A stretch of DNA of 64,000 bases from an uncultured Saprospiraceae bacterium (GTDB taxonomy: Bacteria; Bacteroidota; Bacteroidia; Chitinophagales; Saprospiraceae). Each line of letters starts with the position of its first letter. Positions within the stretch are counted from its first letter, which is position 1. The notes under the pieces were generated by a model. It ran no database searches, was not told where the DNA came from, and worked only from the letters and a program-made list of their open reading frames with translations. Of this stretch, positions 27,104 to 34,871 are shown piece after piece. The translations under genes were made by a program, and so were the position numbers. The DNA lies in assembly GCA_938015595.1 (NCBI GenBank), contig CALLPI010000013.1:1-64000 (forward strand). Direction: 5' to 3'.

Positions 27104-27920
27104 ACACCGCCACATTGTATTCGCGCAGGGCTTCATTGAGCGACACCTTCTTGTCAGTGCTCTCCTGGCGTTGGCCAATGATAAGCGCGCAAGGCACCTG
27201 GTACGAACCAGCGGGAAAAGTTTTGGTGTAAGCTCCAGGGATGACTACCGACCTGGCCGGTACTAGCCCGCGATAGACCACCGGCTCACTGCCGCTCACA
27301 TCAATAATGCGGGTGCTCTGGGTGATGACTACATTTGCGCCCAGCACGGCCTCTCGCTCAACACGCACGCCCTCTACCACAATGCAGCGCGAGCCAATAA
27401 AGCAATCATCCTCTATGATAGTGGGTGCAGCCTGGGGGGGTTCCAACACCCCCCCAATACCTACACCTCCACTAAGGTGCACATTGCGGCCAATTTGCGC
27501 GCAGGAGCCTACGGTAGCCCAGGTGTCTACCATGGTACCCCCGCCTACGTACGCACCAATATTGACATAAGATGGCATCAATATAGCGCCAGTTTCAACG
27601 AAAGCACCATAGCGCGCCACTGCCGGTGGCACTACGCGCACGCCCAATGCAGCATAACCGCGCTTGAGCGGTATTTTGTCGTGATATTCATAAGGTCCTA
27701 CTTCGAATGTCTCCATTTGCCGGAGTGGAAAATACAGCACCACGGCCTTTTTCACCCATTCATTTACCTTCCAGCCGCCGATGCCGTCCGGTTCGGCTAC
27801 GCGCAGGCGGCCTTGGTCTAAGTGTTCCATTACAGTTTGCACAGCGGTGGCTACCTCCGGCTCGGCCAGGAGGCTGCGGTTGTCCCACGCGGTTTCTATG
27901 AGAGATTGTAGAGACGACAT
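27102..27920 (-). CDS. dapD: Tetrahydrodipicolinate N-succinyltransferase
   Basis: 272 residues from ATG 27920 (SSLQSLIETAWDNR); the ATG seven codons earlier overlaps the promoter and was not used. It succinylates tetrahydrodipicolinate with succinyl-CoA on the route to diaminopimelate and lysine. The left-handed beta-helix of hexapeptide repeats is visible in the centre (MPSYVNIGAYVGGGTMVDTW, VHLSGGVGIGGVLEP, IEDDCFIGSRCIVVEGV). The length matches the E. coli enzyme (274). It uses the succinylase variant of the DAP pathway. A good promoter precedes it. Confidence 0.96.
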   Translation of the reverse strand: MSSLQSLIETAWDNRSLLAEPEVATAVQTVMEHLDQGRLRVAEPDGIGGWKVNEWVKKAVVLYFPLRQMETFEVGPYEYHDKIPLKRGYAALGVRVVPPAVARYGAFVETGAILMPSYVNIGAYVGGGTMVDTWATVGSCAQIGRNVHLSGGVGIGGVLEPPQAAPTIIEDDCFIGSRCIVVEGVRVEREAVLGANVVITQSTRIIDVSGSEPVVYRGLVPARSVVIPGAYTKTFPAGSYQVPCALIIGQRQESTDKKVSLNEALREYNVAV

Positions 27921-27938
27921 TGAATAAATTTTTTGAGG

Positions 27939-27968
27939 CAAACATACTCAACCGCGCACGCTTGCAAA
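27939..27968 (-). promoter_or_regulatory. Bacteroidota promoter for dapD
   Basis: On the minus strand TTTG (27965-27968) and TATGTTTG (27939-27946) are separated by 18 bp, a full match to the TTTG / TAnnTTTG consensus. Transcription would start near 27932. Confidence 0.7.
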
Positions 27969-27994
27969 CGGTTTTATACGAAATCCGCTAATCC

Positions 27995-28315
27995 ATGCGC
28001 CATACTTTATTACTCTGCCTGCTGGCACTGACGCTAACCCAGTGTAAGCGCTACACACCTATTGCCGACATCAACCAAAACCCCGAAAAGTACCAAGTAG
28101 GCGGGGCAGCCACAATAAAAGGCGTGGTTACCTCCAAAATAGACATTCTGGGTATGTCCACCTTCACAGTGGAAGATGAAAGCGGCAAAATCCGCGTATT
28201 GTCTAATCGCCGATACCAGAAGGGCGAAGAAGTGGTTATCAAGGGGCACGTGGAGAACATCCTAAGCGATGGCCAAAGGAGCATGCATGTCTTCAAGGAA
28301 GACCACGACTTCTGA
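27995..28315 (+). CDS. Small OB-fold lipoprotein
   Basis: 106 residues. A short lipoprotein signal (LLLCLLALTLTQC) ends at Cys17, so it should be lipidated. The rest is one small beta barrel: ATIKGVVTSKIDILGMSTFTV, then GKIRVLSNRRYQKGEEVVIKG and HVENIL, resembling the bacterial OB fold of stress or nucleic-acid-binding proteins. The ligand is unknown. It sits alone, divergent from dapD (74 bp) and convergent with the ABC exporter gene. Confidence 0.75.
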   Translation: MRHTLLLCLLALTLTQCKRYTPIADINQNPEKYQVGGAATIKGVVTSKIDILGMSTFTVEDESGKIRVLSNRRYQKGEEVVIKGHVENILSDGQRSMHVFKEDHDF

Positions 28316-28381
28316 CAAAAAGATGGCTGCCCAGGACGGGAGCACTACTCATCACTGGACAGACTGAACACCGGCGCGGCC

Positions 28382-30190
28382 TTATACATACCCCCTGGCT
28401 TGGAGGCGAAACAGCTCAGCGTACTTGCCATTGTGCGCCAGCAACTCATCGTGGCTACCCAACTCCAGCAATCGGCCATTTTCAAGGAAGAGAATACGGT
28501 CGGCCATGCGCACGGTAGAAAACCGATGAGAAATAAGCACAGCCGTACGCCCTTTGATGAGTTGAGCAAAGCGCTGAAACACCTCGTACTCAGCACGCGC
28601 GTCCAGGGCAGCAGTGGGTTCGTCTAATATCAGCAACTGGGCGTCACGCATATAAGCCCTCGCCAGAGCAATTTTTTGCCACTGCCCGCCAGAGAGTTCT
28701 GTGCCACCATCGAAGCGCTTGCCCAGCTTTTGGGCGTATTTTTCGGGTAGTTTCTCCACCAAATCGTGTGCAAGGCTCTTTCGGGCAGCCTGTTCAATGG
28801 TCGGCATATTATTTAGGTCATCTATACGGCCTATGGCAATATTTTCTGATACCGTGAGGTAAAAGCGCACATAGTCCTGAAAGATGATACTGATGTGGTG
28901 GCGCAGATCTTCGGGGTCGTACTCGCGCATATCTATGCCATCAATGAGGATGCGGCCTTCAGTAGGTTCGTACAAGCGTGCTAGCAATTTGACCAGGGTA
29001 GTTTTGCCAGCGCCGTTTTCGCCTACCAGGGCCAGTTTTTCGCCTGCTTGCAACTGAAACGACAAGCCCCTGAGCGTCCATTGTGCACTACCCGGATATT
29101 GAAACCCTACATTTTCAAAGGTAAAGCCCTCACGCAGCGGCTGCGGAAAAGGACGCGCGCCGGAGTTGGCTTTGATGCGAGGCTGTATATCGAAAAAATC
29201 GAAGAGGTCTTGCAGGTACAAGGCATCCTCAGCTATATAGGAAAACCGGCTCAGGATACTCTCCAGAGCGTCGTGCATGCGCTTGAAGGAGCCAGTCAGA
29301 AACGCAAGTGTACCAATGCTGATAAGCCCTCCAACGGCTTGCAATAGGATGAAGCCATATGCACCATAGTACGAGGCAGTACTCAACGCCGCTAGCAGCC
29401 CGCCCCAACCAGCTCGACGCAGCGCCAGCCGCCTATGCTTGAGGTAATAGCGCTGTGCCAGTGCGGCAAAGCGATCAGCAATGAACCCAGCCAGCCCAAA
29501 TACCTTCACCTCCTTGGCCGTATGATCACTGGCACCGATGTAGCGCAGATAGTCTAGTTCGCGGCGTTCCGGCGTCCAGCTTCGAGCCAGGGAATAACTC
29601 TGCCGGTCGAAGTAAGATTCTCCCAAGAAAGAAGGAATGACTGCCACCACTAAAATAAGCAAAAGCCAAGGATTAAACACAACTAAACCTGCACCTAATG
29701 ACAATAAAGTAACCAAGTCCTGTACTTGCAACAACACTGTGGACATGAGGACATTGCGCCCCACCGTCTGACGGCGCGCGCGCTCCAACTTATCGTAAAA
29801 AGCAGCGTCTTCAAACTGGTACAAGTCCAGTGTAGCGGCATGGCGAATGAGGCGCTCAGAGGTACGGTTAGAGAAGAGATCACCCAGCAGGCCGTCTAGC
29901 AACCCAATGCCGCGCGCCAGCACATCCGACAAGACCACTAGGGCAAACTCTGCCCCCACCAAGCTCCATAAACGATTCAATGGTGGCGCCTGCGTGCCCT
30001 GTAAGCGCAGTACTTCATCAATAATCAGCTTGCCCACATACAAACTGAGCACCGGAATAACGGAACGCAGTAAGCGCAGCAACACATTGCCCAACGCCAT
30101 ACCGGGATGCGTGCGCCACACCATGCTAAAAAAAGGAGGTAAATACCTGAGCGCGCTAAATTGCTTGCGCCAGTTGACCGATTCTTTCAT
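28382..30190 (-). CDS. ABC exporter, fused membrane and ATPase domains
   Basis: 602 residues from ATG 30190 (KESVNWRKQFSALRYL). The frame is open for 69 codons upstream, but these contain a Cys/Lys-rich stretch unlike an exporter N-terminus. The membrane domain occupies about 1-330 with six predicted helices. The ATPase domain has a full motif set: Walker A GENGAGKTTLVKLL, Q-loop IIFQDYVRF, signature LSGGQWQKIALARA, Walker B LLILDEPTAALD and H-loop VLISHRFSTV. It is a half-transporter that should work as a homodimer. The substrate is unknown; no partner gene adjoins it. Confidence 0.92.
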   Translation of the reverse strand: MKESVNWRKQFSALRYLPPFFSMVWRTHPGMALGNVLLRLLRSVIPVLSLYVGKLIIDEVLRLQGTQAPPLNRLWSLVGAEFALVVLSDVLARGIGLLDGLLGDLFSNRTSERLIRHAATLDLYQFEDAAFYDKLERARRQTVGRNVLMSTVLLQVQDLVTLLSLGAGLVVFNPWLLLILVVAVIPSFLGESYFDRQSYSLARSWTPERRELDYLRYIGASDHTAKEVKVFGLAGFIADRFAALAQRYYLKHRRLALRRAGWGGLLAALSTASYYGAYGFILLQAVGGLISIGTLAFLTGSFKRMHDALESILSRFSYIAEDALYLQDLFDFFDIQPRIKANSGARPFPQPLREGFTFENVGFQYPGSAQWTLRGLSFQLQAGEKLALVGENGAGKTTLVKLLARLYEPTEGRILIDGIDMREYDPEDLRHHISIIFQDYVRFYLTVSENIAIGRIDDLNNMPTIEQAARKSLAHDLVEKLPEKYAQKLGKRFDGGTELSGGQWQKIALARAYMRDAQLLILDEPTAALDARAEYEVFQRFAQLIKGRTAVLISHRFSTVRMADRILFLENGRLLELGSHDELLAHNGKYAELFRLQARGYV

Positions 30191-30676
30191 GCGCTGTGCA
30201 CCTGCTGTATATGCCAGGGGCCAATACAAACAGTTTGGCTTGGCGTTGGGTTGGTCTGCTACCGCACTGCAAAGTAATTTTTTCTTCCTGTTGTGACCTT
30301 TTTCAGTGTGCATCGTCTCATGGTACGAACACTGTGAACAAGCCGGGCGAACAAGGCCGAAAAGCCGAAGTCGTACTCCCATGAATATATATACCAAATT
30401 GTTTTGCTAACTCGGAAAACAAACTAGCACCCACCCTGCAAAGGGATGCTATGAGGGGAGTCACAGCTGGGCGACACCAGCCCAAAAGAAGTATTAAGTA
30501 AGGGGAATGGTTGTCGGCTGCCGCCTTGGAGGTGGCAGCTCGGCAACTTTTTTGGCATTGTGCGCAATACGTTGCAACTTTACAGCCTGATGCGTACGGC
30601 GCGCGCCCAGCACCCCAAAAGCAAGGCGGCTGCCGTGTCTATTATTCGTGCCAGACTGTTGTAACTGCCAAGCATT
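30191..30676. other. Intergenic region with an orphan terminator
   Basis: 486 bp between divergent genes. It contains the strong plus-strand hairpin and T-run at 30510-30553 and no credible protein-coding frame. No clear TAnnTTTG element was found on either strand. Confidence 0.5.
30510..30553 (+). terminator. Strong intrinsic terminator or attenuator
   Basis: A stem of about 17 bp with one bulged A (30510-30526 with 30530-30547, 3-nt loop TGG) is followed directly by six T. There is no annotated plus-strand gene for 2.2 kb upstream, and the HEAT-cyclophilin gene starts 123 bp downstream, so it may end a short RNA or act as a leader attenuator. Confidence 0.75.
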
Positions 30677-32698
30677 ATGAAAAAACAACTATCACTGTAC
30701 CTGCCCGTCTGCTTTGCGTGTGCGTTGTGGCTGGCTTTTGCCTGCAAGCCCTACGAAAAAGACCTGCTCACCGACGTCAGCATTGACTTCGACAACCCAG
30801 AAATACGCAGCATATTTGACCAGCAAAACCGGCAGGATAAAGACAGCCTAGTCCTTTGGTTTGCCCACGAAAATCCGGCTTATCGCTACGCGGCTGCTCA
30901 GGCATTTGCCTCTGTTAAAGACAGCCTGTACATAGCGCAACTCACGCCCCTGCTGCAAGACCCCGTGGACGCAGTGCGCGCCATGACAGCCTACGCCATA
31001 GGGCAATGCGGCGCTGCTGCCGGCGAAGCACCCCTAATTGCCGCTTTTGTACAAACCGATACCGCCGGCGAATATGCCAAAAGCAACCGCGCCATACTGG
31101 AAGCAATAGGTCGATGCGGCTCGCTGAAGACCCTCCGCCTCATGGCCACCGTCAGCACTTACTTGCCCACAGATACTGCCCTCCTAGAAGGCCAAGCCAG
31201 AGGGATCTATCGCTTTGCGCTGCGCAACATCACCTGTGCAGAGGGTACTACTCGCATGACTGACCTGGCTGCGCACAACACCTACCCAGCTAGTGTGCGG
31301 CTCGTAGCAGCCAACTACCTGGCGCGCGCCGCTGACATCCGCTTGGATAGCCTGGCCTCGCTACCGCTTATCGAGCAATTTCGGCAGGAAGCAGACCCCT
31401 ATATCCGCATGGCACTGGCTCTGGCGCTCGCCAAAGCTCCTAACCTCGCCGCCCAAAAAGCCTTGCTAGACCAACTTGCCGTAGAAACTGACTACCGCGT
31501 CAAGTGTAACATCCTGCGTACACTCAGCAGCTTCGACTACGCCGCAGTACAATCGGCTGTAATAGCCGCACTGAAAGACCCTAACCCACACGTAGCTTAT
31601 CAGGCAGCTGCATTTTTTGTACAAAATGGCATTCCGCAAGACGCTACCTTCTACTGGCGCACTGCCAAAGACTCTATACACTGGAATGCACAACTCCGAC
31701 TCTATGCCGCCGCTCTGCGCCATCTGCCAGCCTACCAAATTGAAACTCGCAACATCATCAACTGGGAGTTGCGCAAGCGATTCATTGAAGGTGCAAGCCC
31801 CTACCAAAAAGCAGCCGCACTCAAGGCTTTGGCCGAGTATCCGCAAAACTACCGCTTCATTCAGCGCGAGAGCTATCTCTCGCCCGATGCTGCAGTACGC
31901 ACCGCAGGGGTAGAATCGCTAGCTGCCATCGCACAGCGCCCCGACTTCAACAAACTTTTTGGCGAAAATGCCCGGCGTACTTCAATAGAACTTGCCTTGT
32001 ACTTCAAGCAGGCCATTCAAAGCGGCGATATCGGCATGGCAGCCGTAGCCGCTAGTGCCCTTCGCATACCGGAACGCAACTTTAAAACCGCTCTGGGCGA
32101 CACCCTGCAATTCCTAGACGAAGCCCTGGCCAAACTCTCTCTGCCCAAAGACATCGAAACCTGGCAAGAACTGCAAAAAACCATTGCTTTCTTGCAAGGT
32201 AAACCAGTACAAGCACCACCGACCTACGACACCCCGCCGCCCATAGCCTGGAACATACTGGAAAAGTTTGAGATAGAACCCACCGCCATCATCCGCACCA
32301 CTAAAGGCGTCATTCGCATCAAATTGTTGCCTTCGGTAGCGCCGGGTACAGTGGCCAATTTCATTCGCCTGGCCCGCGATAAGTTTTACGATGGCAAATA
32401 CTTCCACCGCGTAGTACCCAACTTCGTCATCCAAGGCGGATGCCCGCGCGGCGACGGATACGGCGCACTTGATTATGCCATCCGCTCGGAGTTGCCGCCG
32501 CTGTCCTGGGAACAGGAAGGACTGGTGGGAATGGCCTCCGCAGGTAACCACACCGAATGCACGCAGTTTTTCATCACGCATTCGCCTGCGCTCCACCTGG
32601 ATGGCAACTACACTATCTTTGCCCGCATCATTGACGGCATGGATGTCGTACACCAGATTCAGCCAGGTAGCAAGATTGAGAGTGTGGTTATCCAGTAA
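30677..32698 (+). CDS. Lipoprotein with HEAT-like repeats fused to a cyclophilin-type peptidyl-prolyl isomerase
   Basis: 673 residues. A lipoprotein signal (LPVCFACALWLAFAC) puts the lipidated Cys at about residue 23. Residues 50 to about 500 are alpha-helical HEAT/PBS-like repeats (AYRYAAAQAFASVKDS, DAVRAMTAYAIGQCG, PHVAYQAAAFFVQNG). The C-terminal 145 residues are a cyclophilin: IIRTTKGVIRIKLLP, GTVANFIRLARDKFYDG, YFHRVVPNFVIQGG, GLVGMASAG, TQFFITHSPALHLDGNYTIF. The active-site pieces FHR and QFF are present. It probably folds or scaffolds envelope proteins from a membrane-anchored position. Its last 11 nt overlap the convergent epimerase gene. Confidence 0.9.
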   Translation: MKKQLSLYLPVCFACALWLAFACKPYEKDLLTDVSIDFDNPEIRSIFDQQNRQDKDSLVLWFAHENPAYRYAAAQAFASVKDSLYIAQLTPLLQDPVDAVRAMTAYAIGQCGAAAGEAPLIAAFVQTDTAGEYAKSNRAILEAIGRCGSLKTLRLMATVSTYLPTDTALLEGQARGIYRFALRNITCAEGTTRMTDLAAHNTYPASVRLVAANYLARAADIRLDSLASLPLIEQFRQEADPYIRMALALALAKAPNLAAQKALLDQLAVETDYRVKCNILRTLSSFDYAAVQSAVIAALKDPNPHVAYQAAAFFVQNGIPQDATFYWRTAKDSIHWNAQLRLYAAALRHLPAYQIETRNIINWELRKRFIEGASPYQKAAALKALAEYPQNYRFIQRESYLSPDAAVRTAGVESLAAIAQRPDFNKLFGENARRTSIELALYFKQAIQSGDIGMAAVAASALRIPERNFKTALGDTLQFLDEALAKLSLPKDIETWQELQKTIAFLQGKPVQAPPTYDTPPPIAWNILEKFEIEPTAIIRTTKGVIRIKLLPSVAPGTVANFIRLARDKFYDGKYFHRVVPNFVIQGGCPRGDGYGALDYAIRSELPPLSWEQEGLVGMASAGNHTECTQFFITHSPALHLDGNYTIFARIIDGMDVVHQIQPGSKIESVVIQ

Positions 32699-33746
32699 TT
32701 TCCACTTCGCTTGACAACTCGAATACGTCGGCAGGCAGCCCCTGGGCAGTAGCCTTCAGGAAAATACGCCCTGCCTCGGCAATGGTCTGGGCAATGGGGA
32801 TATAGGTCCAATCAAGCGCCTTGATAAGTTTGCTGTTGTCAAAGCAAATCTGCTGGGAAGCATGAAATATGGCGTCTTGTGTAATTTCTCGAGGCTTACC
32901 GGCCAGTAAAGACCAAAGTGCATCTGCATAGCGCGCAGCTTGCATCTTCCAGCGCGGCGATGGATAAAAGGCGCGAGGCACTCCCAGGCTTTGGGCTATC
33001 CACTCCATAACCTCCTGGAAGCTACGATTCTCCCCCGATACAATAAAGCGCTCATTGCTGAGGGGGCTTTCCATGAGGCGAATGAGGATGCGCGCCGCGT
33101 CTCGCACGTCCACAAAGCCGTTCTGCCCCGGAGGGCATATCGAAAATCCTCGCTTTACCAGAGGGAACATTCTGAGCGACCCCTCACTCCAGCGACCTGC
33201 GCCTAGGATGACTGCAGGCAGAGCCACGCATACTTGCAGCCCCTCGGCAGCACCGCGCCACACTTCCAATTCTGCCGAGTGTTTGCTCAGCGCGTAGTGA
33301 GAGAGTGCCTTGCTCCACTCCCAGGGCGTGTGTTCATCAGCAGCAAAGCCTTCTTTAGGAATACCTATAGCTGCTACAGAGCCAGCATACACTAGTTTTT
33401 CCACCCCGCAAACCAAGGCTTCATTGACCAGATTAGCTGTGCCTTCTACATTGATACGACGCAGCGCGTCTTTGTCCGAAGGCAAATAAGACACTAGCGC
33501 AGCACAGTGATACACCTGCTTTACGCCATCGAGAGCTTCCTGCAGGCTGAAGGCGTCCAGCAAGTCGCCTTCTACCCACTGTATCTGGTCGGCTACATCA
33601 GGCAGTAAATCCAGGCGGCTATGAGGGCGCCTGAGCGCCCGTACTTGCGTGTAGCCCTGCCGAAGGAGATACCGCAACAGATAAGAGCCAAGAAACCCCG
33701 TACCACCGGTAACCAATACAGGGATGGATTTGTTGGTGTAAGGCAT
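32688..33746 (-). CDS. NAD(P)-dependent epimerase/dehydratase (extended SDR)
   Basis: 352 residues from ATG 33746, which shares one base with the TGA of anmK; a GTG one codon earlier is a less likely start. The N-terminal nucleotide-binding motif is VTGGTGFLGSYLLRYLL, with YHCAALVSY and the catalytic-type YALSKHSAELEV (YxxxK). The overall pattern resembles dihydroflavonol-reductase-like and sugar epimerase members; the substrate is not determinable. It is the last gene of the EF-G-like/anmK/epimerase operon. Confidence 0.88.
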   Translation of the reverse strand: MPYTNKSIPVLVTGGTGFLGSYLLRYLLRQGYTQVRALRRPHSRLDLLPDVADQIQWVEGDLLDAFSLQEALDGVKQVYHCAALVSYLPSDKDALRRINVEGTANLVNEALVCGVEKLVYAGSVAAIGIPKEGFAADEHTPWEWSKALSHYALSKHSAELEVWRGAAEGLQVCVALPAVILGAGRWSEGSLRMFPLVKRGFSICPPGQNGFVDVRDAARILIRLMESPLSNERFIVSGENRSFQEVMEWIAQSLGVPRAFYPSPRWKMQAARYADALWSLLAGKPREITQDAIFHASQQICFDNSKLIKALDWTYIPIAQTIAEAGRIFLKATAQGLPADVFELSSEVEITG

Positions 33747-34867
33747 CACAGCAAAGGTTTACTCCACCCAGCATACATTGCTCCGCCGATGGCGTCTTGC
33801 CGCGCACCAGTGACGCTGGATAGACAGTTGGGCCGACCCTCTGCGCGTAGCACGCCCATGAGCGCCATCAGAATGGCTTCTTTCATAGACACGATGGCGT
33901 GGTCAGGTATATGTAACGACACAGGCGCTATCTGGTTGCAAGCTACAAGAATAAGGTGGTTTAAAAAAGCGTTGAACGCGCCGCCACCAGTAGCCAGGGC
34001 GCTGTAAGTGGGGAGTTGCCAGTTTTCTGCCGTTCTTATCCGGTCGAAAGCCAAGGCAATCTGTCCAGCTATGTGTGCGCATACAGTGTGTAGGCGGTCC
34101 TCCACCGGCGCTGGCCAGCCCAGGCAGAGGTCGGTTTGATAGTGTTGCACCCAATCGTTGCCCAAAGATTTGGGTGGAGGCTGCTGAAAGTAAGGCAGGC
34201 TGTCCAGGGTGTCTTTCAGTTCTGGGATGAGCTTGCCAGAGGCGGCCAGGCGACCGCCATCATCGTAGGGCAAGCCAAGCGTCAGCGCCAGCGCGTTGAG
34301 GATCTGATTGGCACCTCCTACGTCAAAGGCGATGTAGCGCTCGCCAATGCGGCAGGTCATATTGGCAATGCCGCCAAGGTTGAGCATGAAGTCGTACTGG
34401 CTAAACAGCAGGCGGTCAGCCAGTGGTGCCAAGGGCGCACCTTGCCCCTTCAGGGCCAGGTCTGTAGTGCGAAAATCGCACACAGTAGCAATACCAGTAG
34501 TGGCTGCTATGGCCGCACCATCTCCGATTTGGGTGGTAAAGCCTTGCTCCGGGAAGTGAAAAATGGTGTGCCCGTGCGAAGCAATGAGGTCGGGTGGCCA
34601 CTGCGGATGCTGCTGCAAAAACGCCTCCACGGCCTCGCCCATCCAATGCCCCAGCTCGGCGTGAGCTTGAGCCAACTCGCGGGCAGAGGCTTGGGGCAAT
34701 GCGCGCAGGCGCTCCTGCCAATGCTCTGGATAAGGCACAGTTTGCCAAGCCAGCAGCGCCCAATCCTGCACTGCGCCATCTTGCAACTCGAAGCGGCAGG
34801 TAGCTATGTCTAGCCCGTCTAAAGAGGAGCCAGACATAAGTCCTATTGCTGTGTAGGTGGCTGACAT
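33746..34867 (-). CDS. anmK: Anhydro-N-acetylmuramic acid kinase
   Basis: 373 residues, normal for AnmK. It phosphorylates and opens 1,6-anhydro-MurNAc in peptidoglycan recycling. Motifs: IGLMSGSSLDGLDIA at the N-terminus (phosphate loop), ASHGHTIFHFP, IGDGAAIAATTG, VCDFRTTDLALKGQGAPL, LNLGGIANMT, FDVGGANQILN and LATGGGAFNAFL. It starts 4 nt after the EF-G-like gene stop and shares one nucleotide with the epimerase gene start, so the three are surely cotranscribed. No murQ or amidase is nearby. Confidence 0.95.
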   Translation of the reverse strand: MSATYTAIGLMSGSSLDGLDIATCRFELQDGAVQDWALLAWQTVPYPEHWQERLRALPQASARELAQAHAELGHWMGEAVEAFLQQHPQWPPDLIASHGHTIFHFPEQGFTTQIGDGAAIAATTGIATVCDFRTTDLALKGQGAPLAPLADRLLFSQYDFMLNLGGIANMTCRIGERYIAFDVGGANQILNALALTLGLPYDDGGRLAASGKLIPELKDTLDSLPYFQQPPPKSLGNDWVQHYQTDLCLGWPAPVEDRLHTVCAHIAGQIALAFDRIRTAENWQLPTYSALATGGGAFNAFLNHLILVACNQIAPVSLHIPDHAIVSMKEAILMALMGVLRAEGRPNCLSSVTGARQDAIGGAMYAGWSKPLL

Positions 34868-34871
34868 GTTT

